From LSCE01 sp050485425 (GTDB lineage Bacteria > Pseudomonadota > Gammaproteobacteria > Nitrococcales > Aquisalimonadaceae), in NCBI GenBank assembly GCA_050485425.1, contig JBJHBJ010000010.1, positions 34,654-98,653 of the forward strand: a DNA stretch of 64,000 nucleotides, read 5' to 3'. The position numbers and the translations under genes are program-made. This document shows, piece after piece, positions 9,196-17,786 of the stretch. The notes below the pieces were generated by a model. That model was not told where the DNA came from. It was given only the letters and a program-made list of their open reading frames with translations, and ran no database searches. Position 1 is the stretch's first letter, and each line of letters opens with the position of its first letter.

Positions 9196-9339
9196 CGTAG
9201 GGTGGATAGAGGCGAAGCCGATATCCACCAATCCGGCCAAAGGCCGGATACCCGAGTGTCACAAACCCAGGCCACCGGTGCCCCGACCGGAGCCCGTAAA
9301 CCAAAACCGGTGCGCATCGCTGTGCTCTGGGCACGCTAC
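9196..9339. repeat. GTAGGGTG repeat plus remnants of a composite element
   Basis: CGTAGGGTGGATAG at 9196 starts 34 bp after copy C and is followed by GATATCCACC and the hairpin ATCCGGCC-AAA-GGCCGGAT (9231-9249). The same order is found between copies H and I, and with some divergence between D and E. After 9262 short pieces resemble the two ends of a reverse-oriented hairpin copy with its middle missing. A half GTAGGGTG unit, read from the other strand, occupies 9309-9339 just before the thiolase stop. Confidence 0.7.
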
Positions 9340-9349
9340 AGGCGAGGGG

Positions 9350-10537
9350 CTAGTCCAGCACCTCCACCGCCATGGCCGTCGCTTCGCCGCCGCCGATGCA
9401 CAGCGACGCCACGCCGCGCTTCAGGTTGTGGGTCTTCAGGGCATTGATCAGCGTGACCAGGAGCCGTGCGCCGGAGGCGCCGATGGGGTGGCCCAGGGCG
9501 CAGGCGCCGCCGTGGATGTTGACCCGGTCGTGGGCGATGTCCAGTTCCCGCATCGCGGCCATGACGACCACAGCGAAGGCCTCGTTGATCTCGTAGAGGT
9601 CGACGTCGGCGTTGCTCCAGCCGGTGCGCTCGAACAGGTTCTGGATGGCGCCCACCGGCGCAGTGGTGAACCAGGCCGGTTCACGGGCATGGCCCGCGTG
9701 CCCGCGGATCACGGCCAGCGGCTGCAAGCCGCGGCGGTCGGCCTCGCTCATGGGCATCATCACCAGCGCCGCCGCGCCGTCCGAGATGGAGCTGGCGTTG
9801 GCGGCGGTAACGGTGCCGTCGGCGGCAAAGGCGGGTTTCAGCGTGCGGATCTTCTCCAGCGATGCGGTCCATGGCTGCTCGTCACGGGCCACTGTGCGCT
9901 CGCCCTTGCGTTCCTTGACGCTCACCGGGGCGATCTCGCGGTCGAACACGCCGTTCTCGCCGGCCTCCCGCGCCCGCTTCAGCGACGTCTCGGCAAAATG
10001 GTCCTGGGCGTCGCGGGTGAAGCTGTAATGGTCGGCGCAGCGCTCGGCGAAGCGGCCCATCAGTTCGCCCTTCTCGTAGGCATCCTCCAGGCCGTCATAG
10101 AACATGTGGTCGATGACGCGGCCGTGGCCCAGCCGGTAGCCGCCGCGGGCCTTCTCCAGCAGGTAGGGCGCCCGGGACATGTTCTCCATGCCGCCGGCGA
10201 CGGCAATGCGGCTGTTGCCCAGCAGCAGTCCGTCATGAGCCAGCATGGCCGCCTTCATGCCGGAGCCGCAGACCTTGCTCACCGTGGTGCAGGTGGTGGA
10301 CAGCGGCAGCTTCGCGCCAAGCGCCGCCTGCCGGGCCGGCGCCTGGCCCAGACCGGCCGGCAGCACGTTGCCCATCAGTACCTCGTTGACATCCTCCGCC
10401 GGCACGCCGGCGCGCTCCAGGGCCGCGGCGATGCTCACGCTGCCCAACTCGGTGGCGGGGAGCGTGGATAGTTCGCCCATCAGCCCGCCCATGGGGGTGC
10501 GGGCGGCACCGACGATGACTATGGGGTCGTCCTGCAT
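9350..10537 (-). CDS. Acetyl-CoA C-acyltransferase (thiolase)
   Basis: A 395-residue thiolase with the nucleophile Cys90 (SKVCGSGMKAA), the histidine of GHPIG (about residue 350) and the second cysteine in CIGGGEATAM (about 380). AGGAGA precedes the ATG. It cleaves 3-ketoacyl-CoA or condenses acetyl-CoA. Next to a 2-methylacyl-CoA racemase gene and a 3-hydroxy-2-methylbutyryl-CoA dehydrogenase gene it would fit the thiolytic step of isoleucine breakdown, giving propionyl-CoA and acetyl-CoA. A role in PHA synthesis is an alternative, since a phasin gene is present at 56626. Confidence 0.92.
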   Translation of the reverse strand: MQDDPIVIVGAARTPMGGLMGELSTLPATELGSVSIAAALERAGVPAEDVNEVLMGNVLPAGLGQAPARQAALGAKLPLSTTCTTVSKVCGSGMKAAMLAHDGLLLGNSRIAVAGGMENMSRAPYLLEKARGGYRLGHGRVIDHMFYDGLEDAYEKGELMGRFAERCADHYSFTRDAQDHFAETSLKRAREAGENGVFDREIAPVSVKERKGERTVARDEQPWTASLEKIRTLKPAFAADGTVTAANASSISDGAAALVMMPMSEADRRGLQPLAVIRGHAGHAREPAWFTTAPVGAIQNLFERTGWSNADVDLYEINEAFAVVVMAAMRELDIAHDRVNIHGGACALGHPIGASGARLLVTLINALKTHNLKRGVASLCIGGGEATAMAVEVLD

Positions 10538-10633
10538 GACGGTGTCTCCTGAAGTGTTACGTGTCAGATGAATATATTCTCCGCTGTCCGGTCGTGGCGA
10601 TCAACGACCGGCGGCGAAGGCACATCGGCCCTC

Positions 10634-11764
10634 TCAGATTGCGTCGTGCTCGCTCAGCCGAGACAGCATGTCTTCGGACAAGCCCCAGTCGCGCAGTGCC
10701 TGCTGGCTGTGTTCGCCCGGGGAGGGGGTGCCGCCGGACAGCCGGGGGACCGTGCGTGAGAAGCGCGGCGCCGGCGCCGGTTGTACCATGCCGTCATGCC
10801 GGACGAAGGTCTGCCTTGCCCGGTTGTGCGGGTGGGTCTCCGCTTCCTGCATGCTGAGTACCGGGGCGACGCAGGCGTCGCTGTCCGCGAAGACCTTGCT
10901 CCATTCCTCGCGGCTGCGTCTGCGGAAGGCGTCGGCGAAGGCCTTGCGCATGGCCGGCCAGCGTTCCCGGTTCATCTGTTCGGAACAGTCGGGATGGTCG
11001 GTGAGTTCCATCCGTTCCAGCAGTTCACGGTAGAACTGGGGTTCCAGCGCACCGACGGCCACGTGGCCGCCGCCCGCGCAGGCATAGGTGTCGTAGAAGG
11101 GGGCGCCTCCGTCCAGCAGATTGCTGCCGCGCTGTTCCTGCCACTGGCCCGCGGCCCGCAGGCCGTGAAACAGGCTCATCAGCAGGGCGGAACCGTCGGT
11201 CATGGCGCTGTCCACTACCTGGCCGTGGCCGGACTGACGGGCTTCCAGCAGCGCGCAGACCACGCCGAAGGCCAGCATCATCGCGCCGCCGCCATAGTCC
11301 CCCACCAGGTTCAGTGGCGGCACCGGGCTATCGCCGGCACGGCCGATGCCGTGCAGTGTACCGGAGACCGCGATGTAGTTGATGTCATGGCCGGCGGTGG
11401 AGGACAGCGGGCCGTCCTGCCCCCAGCCGGTCATGCGGCCGTAGACCAGGCGGGGGTTCTTCTGCATGCACATTTCCGGTCCCAGTCCGAGCCGTTCCAT
11501 GACGCCGGGTCGGAAACCCTCGATCAGGATGTCGGCCCGTCCGGCCAGTTCCCGGGCTGCAGCCGTTCCCGCGGGCTGCTTCAGGTCCAGCGTGACCGAG
11601 CGCTTGCCGCGGGCTGTGACCACGTCCGTGACGGGCAGGGGGGTGCGTGTCTTGCGATCGATCCGCAACACCTCGGCTCCCATGTCCGCCAGCATCATGC
11701 CGCAGAACGGGGCCGGACCGATGCCGGCCATCTCCAGTACCCGTACACCGTGCAGCGGTCCCAT
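10634..11764 (-). CDS. Alpha-methylacyl-CoA racemase (CaiB/BaiF family)
   Basis: This 376-residue protein is a family III CoA-transferase fold member. The residues known to matter in the mycobacterial racemase MCR occur at the same numbers: His126 (AGHDINYIA), Asp156 (NLVGDYGGG) and Glu241 (GALEPQFY). It would interconvert the R and S forms of 2-methylacyl-CoA esters so that stereospecific acyl-CoA dehydrogenases can act. GGGAGGAG precedes the ATG. It follows 175 bp divergently from the dehydrogenase gene at 11940 and probably shares a transcript with the thiolase 96 bp downstream. Confidence 0.9.
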   Translation of the reverse strand: MGPLHGVRVLEMAGIGPAPFCGMMLADMGAEVLRIDRKTRTPLPVTDVVTARGKRSVTLDLKQPAGTAAARELAGRADILIEGFRPGVMERLGLGPEMCMQKNPRLVYGRMTGWGQDGPLSSTAGHDINYIAVSGTLHGIGRAGDSPVPPLNLVGDYGGGAMMLAFGVVCALLEARQSGHGQVVDSAMTDGSALLMSLFHGLRAAGQWQEQRGSNLLDGGAPFYDTYACAGGGHVAVGALEPQFYRELLERMELTDHPDCSEQMNRERWPAMRKAFADAFRRRSREEWSKVFADSDACVAPVLSMQEAETHPHNRARQTFVRHDGMVQPAPAPRFSRTVPRLSGGTPSPGEHSQQALRDWGLSEDMLSRLSEHDAI

Positions 11765-11939
11765 CAGGTCTCCTCCCCGGCCTCCGGCTGAGGCTCTCCG
11801 TCGTGATCGTCCTTTTCGCCGAGGACGTTTCTGGTCTGATGGATTACCATCGAACCTTCGGCGTTACGCGTCAAGTATCCACGGCCATTGTCATGGCCTA
11901 TAACGACAGCCAGTCATCAAACCCAATGAGGAGGAGCGA

Positions 11940-12707
11940 ATGGATATCAAGGATCGCGTTTTCATCGTCACCGGTGGTGCTTCGGGCCTGGGCGAGGCCA
12001 CCGTGCGGCGGCTGGTGGGGCAGGGCGCCAGCGTGGTGGTGGCGGACTTGCAGGAGGAACGCGCCGCAGGTCTGGAGAAGGAGTTTCCCGGTCAGGTGAA
12101 AGCACAGCGTTGCGACGTGACACGGGCGGAGGATGCGGAGAAAACGGTGGCGCTGGCGAAGCAGTCGTTTGGCGCGATCCACGGCCTGGTGAATTGTGCG
12201 GGCGTGGGAACGCCGGAAAAGGTGGTGGGCCGCGAGGGCCCGCACGACCTCGACCGTTTCAACAAGGTGGTGCAGATCAACCTGGTGGGCACCTTCAACA
12301 TGATCCGGCTGGCCGCGGCCGCCATGGCGGAGAATGAGCCGGATTCCCAGGGGGAGCGTGGTGTGATCGTGAACACGGCATCGGTGGCGGCCTTCGATGG
12401 CCAGATCGGCCAGGCGGCCTATTCCGCGTCCAAGGCGGGCGTGGTCGGCATGACCCTGCCCATTGCACGCGAACTGGCGCGCAGCGGCGTCCGCGTGGTG
12501 ACCATCGCGCCGGGCCTGTTCGAGACGCCGATGATGCTGGGCTTGCCGCAGGAAGTGCAGGAGTCGCTGGGCCGCAGCGTCCCGTTCCCGCCGCGCCTGG
12601 GCCGCCCTGTCGAATTCGCGCAGACGGTGCAGTTCATTGTCGAGAACACGATGATGAACGGCGAAACCATCCGCCTGGACGGTGCGATCCGGATGCAGCC
12701 GAAGTAG
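11940..12707 (+). CDS. Short-chain dehydrogenase, 3-hydroxy-2-methylbutyryl-CoA dehydrogenase type
   Basis: A 255-residue SDR with TGGASGLGEA (11-20) for NAD binding, NCAG (85-88), and the catalytic Ser148, Tyr161 and Lys165 (YSASKAG). The sequence pattern from residue 80 onward (HGLVNCAGVG, FDGQIGQAAYSASK, PFPPRLGRP) is that of type 2 HSD17B10-like enzymes, which oxidise 3-hydroxy-2-methylbutyryl-CoA in isoleucine degradation. GAGGAGG lies six bases before the ATG. The gap to the divergent racemase gene probably holds both promoters, but no clear hexamers were seen. Confidence 0.9.
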   Translation: MDIKDRVFIVTGGASGLGEATVRRLVGQGASVVVADLQEERAAGLEKEFPGQVKAQRCDVTRAEDAEKTVALAKQSFGAIHGLVNCAGVGTPEKVVGREGPHDLDRFNKVVQINLVGTFNMIRLAAAAMAENEPDSQGERGVIVNTASVAAFDGQIGQAAYSASKAGVVGMTLPIARELARSGVRVVTIAPGLFETPMMLGLPQEVQESLGRSVPFPPRLGRPVEFAQTVQFIVENTMMNGETIRLDGAIRMQPK

Positions 12708-12782
12708 ACCGTGGTCGTTGGGTGCACTCCGCGTTCGACAACGCGGACCGGTTAACCGGTTTCGTGGCGGAGGCTTCGATCG

Positions 12783-12890
12783 GGCCGGGTGTGGGGACAT
12801 GCCTGCGGACACGCCGTGAATACGTCCGTGTAGGCTTGTCGATGAGGTCCCTCTCATCGACAGTCCGCAGGCATGCCCCCACACCCGGCC
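12783..12890 (+). repeat. Cloverleaf hairpin repeat, copy D (left half of composite 1)
   Basis: Outer arms 12783-12809 and 12864-12890, 26 of 27 complementary. Core: CACGCCGTGAA, a TAC/GTA mini-hairpin, and TGTCGATGAG-GTCCCT-CTCATCGACA. A GTAGGGTG repeat starts 34 bp downstream at 12925. With copy E it forms an inverted pair of 326 bp that fills most of the 436-bp gap 12708-13143. Confidence 0.92.
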
Positions 12891-12998
12891 TTGCTTCGTT
12901 GGCATCGTCAAGAGGAGGTCTCGGCGTAGGGTGTGCACCATCCCCCTGATATCCACCAATCCGGCCGGAGGCCGAATGCTGCGGTGCCCCCGAACCCA

Positions 12999-13108
12999 GG
13001 CCGCCGCCGGGAGGGTTGCTTCCGGACTGTCGGCCGGATGGACCCGGCCGACAAGCCTACAGGGATGTATTCACGGCGTGTCCGGAAGCAACCCTCCCGG
13101 CGGCGGCC
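12999..13108 (-). repeat. Cloverleaf hairpin repeat, copy E (right half of composite 1)
   Basis: Outer arms 12999-13026 and 13081-13108 are perfectly complementary over 28 bp although their sequence is quite different from copy D. The inner hairpin is TGTCGGCCGG/CCGGCCGACA and the signature before the right arm is CACGGCGTG. The spacer from D (12891-12998, 108 bp) carries a GTAGGGTG motif and GATATCCACC-AATCCGGCC. Confidence 0.92.
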
Positions 13109-13143
13109 AGAACGAAGCCACCGTGCACGCCGGCTTCCCCGGT

Positions 13144-14283
13144 TCACCGCCCCAGCAGCGACCGGGCGATGATTTCCTTCATGATCTCGTTGGTGCCGCC
13201 GTAGATGCGTTGCACGCGGGCGTCCAGGAAGTCCCGGGAGACCGCGTACTCGCGCATGTAGCCGTAGCCGCCGTGTAGCTGCAGGCAGGTGTCCGCCACC
13301 TTGCATTGCAGGTCGGTGGTGGTGAGCTTGGCGATGGACGCGTTGGTGGTGTCCAGTTCGCCGGCCTCGTACTGCGTCTGGCACTGCCGCACGAAGGCCT
13401 TGTGGACCTCGATCTGTGCCTTCAGGTCCGCCAGCGTGAAGCGCGTGTTCTGGAACTGGCCGATTGACTGGCCGAAGGCCTTGCGTTCCTGGACGTATTC
13501 CAGCGTCCGCGCCAGCGTGCCCTCGCAGGCGCCGATGGCCCCCACGGCCAGGATCACCCGCTCCCGGGGCAGTTCGTTCATCAGATTGGCGAAGCCGCGG
13601 CCCTCGCCGCCCAGGATCTGGTCGGCGCCCACGCGCAGATCCTGGAAGAACAGCTCCGCGGTGTCGGAGGTGGTCTGGCCGATCTTCTCCAGCTTACGGC
13701 CCTTGTCGAAGCCCGGAAGGGTGGTGTCCACCGTGAACAGCGTGACGCCCTTGGCACCGGCGGCGGGGTCGGTCTTTGCCGCCAGTATCAGCACGTCCGC
13801 ATGCCAGCCGTTGGTGATGAACGTCTTCTGGCCGTTGATCATGTAGCCGTTGCCGTCTCGGTTCGCCCGCGTTTTCATGCCCTGCAGGTCGGAGCCGGCA
13901 CCGGGTTCGCTCATGCCGATGGCGCCGACAGCCTCGCCGCTGACCATCTTCGGCAGCCAGGTGCGCTTCTGCTCCTCGGTGCCCAGGTGCAGAATGTAGG
14001 GGGCGACGATATCGGAATGCACCGACAGGTTGGTGCTCAGGCCGCCGAAGCCGCGCCGCGAGATCTCCTCGATGATCACCGCGGACAGGCTGAAGGAGCC
14101 GCCGAAGCCGCCGTATTGCTCGGGCACGTCGACGCACAGGAAGCCGTTTTCGCCCAGCGTGTTCCAGAGTTCGCGCGGGAGCATGCCCTCGCGCTCCCAC
14201 TGCGCGTAGTGGGGTGCCACCTCCTTCTCCAGGAAGCGGCGCAGTGTCTCCCGGAACAGTTCAAGCTCTCCCTGGTCCAGCAT
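13144..14283 (-). CDS. Acyl-CoA dehydrogenase, long-chain/isovaleryl type active site
   Basis: A 379-residue flavoenzyme. Family signatures are IGMSEPGAGSD (122-132) and LHGGYGYMREYAVSRDFLDAR near the C terminus. The usual short-chain catalytic Glu is Gly here (IYGGTNEIM), but Glu254 (GACEGTL) occupies the helix-G position used by isovaleryl- and long-chain acyl-CoA dehydrogenases. It is therefore expected to be active on a branched or longer acyl-CoA; 2-methylbutyryl-CoA fits the neighbours. The start at 14283 is chosen because GAGGAGG precedes it; an upstream in-frame start lacks such a site. Confidence 0.9.
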   Translation of the reverse strand: MLDQGELELFRETLRRFLEKEVAPHYAQWEREGMLPRELWNTLGENGFLCVDVPEQYGGFGGSFSLSAVIIEEISRRGFGGLSTNLSVHSDIVAPYILHLGTEEQKRTWLPKMVSGEAVGAIGMSEPGAGSDLQGMKTRANRDGNGYMINGQKTFITNGWHADVLILAAKTDPAAGAKGVTLFTVDTTLPGFDKGRKLEKIGQTTSDTAELFFQDLRVGADQILGGEGRGFANLMNELPRERVILAVGAIGACEGTLARTLEYVQERKAFGQSIGQFQNTRFTLADLKAQIEVHKAFVRQCQTQYEAGELDTTNASIAKLTTTDLQCKVADTCLQLHGGYGYMREYAVSRDFLDARVQRIYGGTNEIMKEIIARSLLGR

Positions 14284-14399
14284 CTGTCTCCTCCTCGTGT
14301 TATAAAACCGTGATATTGCGAGCTTACCACCGGCCGCGGGGCAAGTCCGTAACGTGTAAGGAAGAGGTGCGTGCAGCACTGTCGCTATCTGGCGTCAGC

Positions 14400-14427
14400 T
14401 TGCTGTGGCACACTGCTTGGCTACAAT
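14400..14427 (+). promoter_or_regulatory. Candidate sigma-70 promoter for the SH3-domain gene
   Basis: TTGCTG at 14400-14405 and TACAAT at 14422-14427 are separated by 16 bp and lie 36 bp before the GTG start. The 179-bp gap is shared with the divergent acyl-CoA dehydrogenase gene. Confidence 0.5.
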
Positions 14428-14462
14428 CGGCCGTCTTCTCAAAACCCCATCGGAGGTCGCCT

Positions 14463-15122
14463 GTGAACCGGGTCCTGTCTGCCGTGATCGCGCTGGCCCT
14501 GCTGTTGCCTGCTGCAAGCTGGGCGCAGACGCGCTACATCAGCGATGAGCTGGCGCTGGATATGCGCAGTGGCCCCGGCAACCAGTACCGTATCCAGCAG
14601 ATGGTGCCCGCAGGCACGCGCGTGGAGGTGCTGGACAACGACAGCGGCTGGAGCCTGGTCCGGCTGGGCGACGGACGCGAAGGCTGGGTACTGACCCGCC
14701 TGCTGGCGGACCAGCCCAGCGCGCGCTCCCAGCTCAACAGCGCGCAGCGCAACCTGAGCCAGGTGCGGGAGGAGAACCAGCAGTTGCGTGCCTCCCTGGA
14801 GGAAGCGCAACAGCGGGTGCAGTCACTGGAATCCGGGCTGACCGATACCAGTTCGGAGCGTGATCGGCTGGAGCAGCAGTTGGAGCAGGCCTCGCGCGGC
14901 CTTCAGCTGCATTCCGAGAACGAGGAACTGAAAAAGGAAGTGATCGACCTGCGCCGGGAGATCCAGGACCTCAGCCACGAGACGGAGCGCCTGCGCGATC
15001 GCAACGACCAGCGCTGGTTCATCGTGGGCTCCGGTGTGCTGGCGTTCGGTATTCTGATGGGATTGATCCTGCCCCGCATCCGATGGCGCAAGCGCAATAG
15101 CTGGGGCTCGGGAAGCCTGTAG
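14463..15122 (+). CDS. SH3-domain membrane-anchored protein (YgiM/TIGR04211-like)
   Basis: A 219-residue envelope protein starting with GTG six bases after GGAGG. Residues 1-21 form a cleavable signal peptide ending AASWA. A bacterial SH3 domain follows (about 22-90: RYISDELALDMRSGPG, GWVLTRLL). Next come a coiled coil of about 90 residues rich in Gln, Glu and Leu, one transmembrane helix near residues 180-202 (WFIVGSGVLAFGILMGLI) and a short basic tail. This order is the family standard. The SH3 part would lie in the periplasm, possibly touching peptidoglycan; its precise role is unknown. Confidence 0.87.
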   Translation: MNRVLSAVIALALLLPAASWAQTRYISDELALDMRSGPGNQYRIQQMVPAGTRVEVLDNDSGWSLVRLGDGREGWVLTRLLADQPSARSQLNSAQRNLSQVREENQQLRASLEEAQQRVQSLESGLTDTSSERDRLEQQLEQASRGLQLHSENEELKKEVIDLRREIQDLSHETERLRDRNDQRWFIVGSGVLAFGILMGLILPRIRWRKRNSWGSGSL

Positions 15123-15268
15123 CGCTTCCCGGGAAACCAGGCCTCCCGCACCGCAGTGGTTGCCGCGGGGGGCGCCTTTCCCCAGAATCCCCAGAGCGGC
15201 ACCTGTTTCCGGGCTGACCGGGAACGGGTGCGTGTCATTCATTGCGTCGTCTTGTTCCAGGGATTGCC

Positions 15269-16444
15269 ATGGTCGCGAAGCCGCCCCCGTTGATGGACAT
15301 GCTGCAGCAACTGATCGCCATACCGTCGGTCAGCAGCGTCAACCCCGCCATGGACCAGGGCAACCGGGCGGTCGTCGAGCGTCTGGCCGAATGGCTGGAG
15401 GGGCTGGGGTTTGCCACCGAACTGCAGCCGATACCAGGCGCCCCGGCCAAGGCCAACCTGATCGCCACGATGGGGCGGGGTGAGGGCGGCCTGGTGCTGG
15501 CCGGTCATACCGATACCGTCCCCTACGACGATACCGGCTGGACGTCGGATCCGTTCACGCTCACCGAGCGCGACGGACGGCTGTACGGGCTGGGAACGTC
15601 CGACATGAAGTCCTTCCTCGGGCTGGTGGTCGAAGCGGTTCGGGAGATGGACCTGAAGCGGATACGTCAGCCGCTGGTCATACTCGCCACCGCTGACGAG
15701 GAAAGCGGCATGACCGGCGCCAAGGCGCTGGTGGACGCCGAGCGGCGGCTGGGTCGCCACGCCGTGATCGGTGAGCCCACCGGGCTCAAGCCCGTGCACG
15801 TGCACAAGGGCGTGATGATGGAATCCATCCGCATCCGCGGCCGCTCCGGCCACTCCAGCGATCCGTCGCTGGGCGCCAGCGCGCTGGAGGGCATGGTGCG
15901 TGTGTTGAACGACATCGTCGCCTGGCGCCAGCAGCTGCAGTCCAAACACGTGGACCCGCGCTTCGATGTTCCGGTGCCGACCATGAACCTGGGGCATATC
16001 CACGGCGGCGACAACCCGAACCGCATCTGCGCCCACTGCGAGTTGCAGATTGACATCCGGCCGATGCCCGGCATGCATCTGGATGAACTGCGCAGCACGC
16101 TGCGTCAGCGGCTGGAGCGAAGCCTGGGCGAGACCGCATTGCAACTGGAACTCACCCCGCTGTTTCCCGGCCTTCCGCCGATGGAAACACCGGCCTCGGC
16201 GGCCATCGTCAAGGCCGCCGAGGCGCTGACCGGGAGTGAATCCCGCGCGGTGGCCTTCGGGACGGAAGGGCCGTTCCTGCGTGATCTGGGCATGGACGTG
16301 GTGATCCTCGGCCCCGGGGATATCGACCAGGCGCACCAGCCGGACGAATTCCTTGCCGTGGACCGCCTGCAGCCCACCGTGGAGCTGGTGCGTTCCCTGG
16401 TGCAGCGGTTCTGCCTGGAGCCGTCGGCGGAGGCGACCAGATGA
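15269..16444 (+). CDS. argE: Acetylornithine deacetylase
   Basis: A 391-residue M20 metallopeptidase-family enzyme. Metal-binding and catalytic segments are visible: LAGHTDTVPYDDTGW, GLGTSDMKSF, ATADEESGMTGAK, GEPTGL and the C-terminal HQPDEFL. It removes the acetyl group from N2-acetylornithine in arginine synthesis. The ATG at 15269 is preferred; an in-frame TTG lies at 15242 and the ribosome site is weak for both. The last four bases overlap argA (ATGA), so the acetylating first step and the deacetylating step are translationally coupled. Confidence 0.92.
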   Translation: MVAKPPPLMDMLQQLIAIPSVSSVNPAMDQGNRAVVERLAEWLEGLGFATELQPIPGAPAKANLIATMGRGEGGLVLAGHTDTVPYDDTGWTSDPFTLTERDGRLYGLGTSDMKSFLGLVVEAVREMDLKRIRQPLVILATADEESGMTGAKALVDAERRLGRHAVIGEPTGLKPVHVHKGVMMESIRIRGRSGHSSDPSLGASALEGMVRVLNDIVAWRQQLQSKHVDPRFDVPVPTMNLGHIHGGDNPNRICAHCELQIDIRPMPGMHLDELRSTLRQRLERSLGETALQLELTPLFPGLPPMETPASAAIVKAAEALTGSESRAVAFGTEGPFLRDLGMDVVILGPGDIDQAHQPDEFLAVDRLQPTVELVRSLVQRFCLEPSAEATR

Positions 16445-17772
16445 CGCGCCACGATAACGATTTCGTCAGTTGGTTCCGCAGCAGCGCCCCCTACATCAAT
16501 GCGCACCGGAACCGGGTTTTCGTCATCAGCGTCGGCGGCGAGGCGGTGGCTGATGACGGCTTCGCGCATCTGGTGCATGACCTGGCGCTGTTGAACAGCC
16601 TGGGCATCCGGGTGGTACTGGTGGCCGGGGCCCGGCCACAGATCGACGCACGTCTGCAGGCACGGGGCATCGAGGCGAAGTACCACGACGGGCTGCGCAT
16701 CACCGATCTTGCGGCGCTGGACTGCGTGCGTGAAGCGGCGGGTACCGTCCGGGTGGAGATCGAGGCGCTGCTCTCCATGGGGGTGGCCAATTCCCCCATG
16801 GCCGGTTTCCGCATACAGGTGGCGTCGGGCAACTTCGTCACCGCACGGCCATTGGGTGTGCGGGACGGCGTGGATTACCTGCACACCGGCGAAGTGCGGC
16901 GCATCGACGTGCAGGCGCTGCAGGAGCGGTTGGCAGCCGGCGGCATCTGCCTGCTGGGGCCGCTGGGCTATTCCCCCACCGGCGAGGTGTTCAACCTGGT
17001 CGCCGAAGAGGTGGCCCTGGCGGTGGCGAAGGCGCTGCGCGCCGACAAGCTCATCTACATCGGCGAGGGCGCGCTGCCGCAGGATGAAGCAGGGCAGTTG
17101 CTGCGGGAGATGGACCTGCACCAGGCCGCGGCGCTGCTGAACGGCTGGCGGGCCCAGGGTGAGGTTCACGGCGAAGCGGTCCGCCTGCTGGAGAGCGCCA
17201 TTCGCGCGTGCCAGGGCGGCGTGCGTCGCGTCCATCTGCTGAACCGCCAGCTGGAGGGCGCCCTGTTACTGGAGCTGTTCACCCGCGACGGGGTCGGCAC
17301 GCTGGTGACCGGCGACCCCTTCGAGTCGCTGCGGCGCGCCACGGTGGATGACGTCGGCGGCATACTGGAACTGATCGAGCCGCTGGAACGCGAGGGCATC
17401 CTGGTGCGCCGCTCACGAGAGAACCTGGAAACCGCCATCGACGAGTTCGTGGTCATGGAGCGTGACGGCATGGTCATCGCCAGTGCCGCGCTGTCGCTGC
17501 ATGCTGAGGATGCCATGGCCGAGCTGGCCTGCTTCGCCATTCACGAGGATTACCGCAGCGGCGGGCGCGGCGACCGGCTGCTGCGGCATGTGGAGCGGGA
17601 GGCGCGGCGGCAGGGGGCGGAGCGTGTCTTCGTGCTCACCACGCGCACCGCGCACTGGTTCCAGGAACGGGGCTTCCAGCCGGCCGCGCTGGAGGAGCTG
17701 CCGATGGAGCGGCGGGCGCTCTACAACCTGAAGCGGAATTCCAGGGTATTCATCAAGGTGCTGGATCGCTGA
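16441..17772 (+). CDS. argA: N-acetylglutamate synthase
   Basis: The 443-residue protein has the classic two-domain layout. An N-terminal amino-acid-kinase-like domain occupies residues 1-290 (VLVAGARPQID, GPLGYSPTGEVFNLV) and usually binds the arginine feedback inhibitor. A C-terminal GNAT acetyltransferase domain follows from about 300, with the acetyl-CoA loop segment ACFAIHEDYRSGGRGDRLL. It makes N-acetylglutamate from glutamate and acetyl-CoA. Overlap with argE by four bases shows they form one unit. Confidence 0.95.
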   Translation: MTRHDNDFVSWFRSSAPYINAHRNRVFVISVGGEAVADDGFAHLVHDLALLNSLGIRVVLVAGARPQIDARLQARGIEAKYHDGLRITDLAALDCVREAAGTVRVEIEALLSMGVANSPMAGFRIQVASGNFVTARPLGVRDGVDYLHTGEVRRIDVQALQERLAAGGICLLGPLGYSPTGEVFNLVAEEVALAVAKALRADKLIYIGEGALPQDEAGQLLREMDLHQAAALLNGWRAQGEVHGEAVRLLESAIRACQGGVRRVHLLNRQLEGALLLELFTRDGVGTLVTGDPFESLRRATVDDVGGILELIEPLEREGILVRRSRENLETAIDEFVVMERDGMVIASAALSLHAEDAMAELACFAIHEDYRSGGRGDRLLRHVEREARRQGAERVFVLTTRTAHWFQERGFQPAALEELPMERRALYNLKRNSRVFIKVLDR

Positions 17773-17786
17773 CGGGGTCTCCGGGC

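Noticed and set aside
9065..10471. Long plus-strand frame opposite the thiolase gene
   Set aside because: It begins within the hairpin repeat region and is antisense to a gene with all thiolase active-site motifs.
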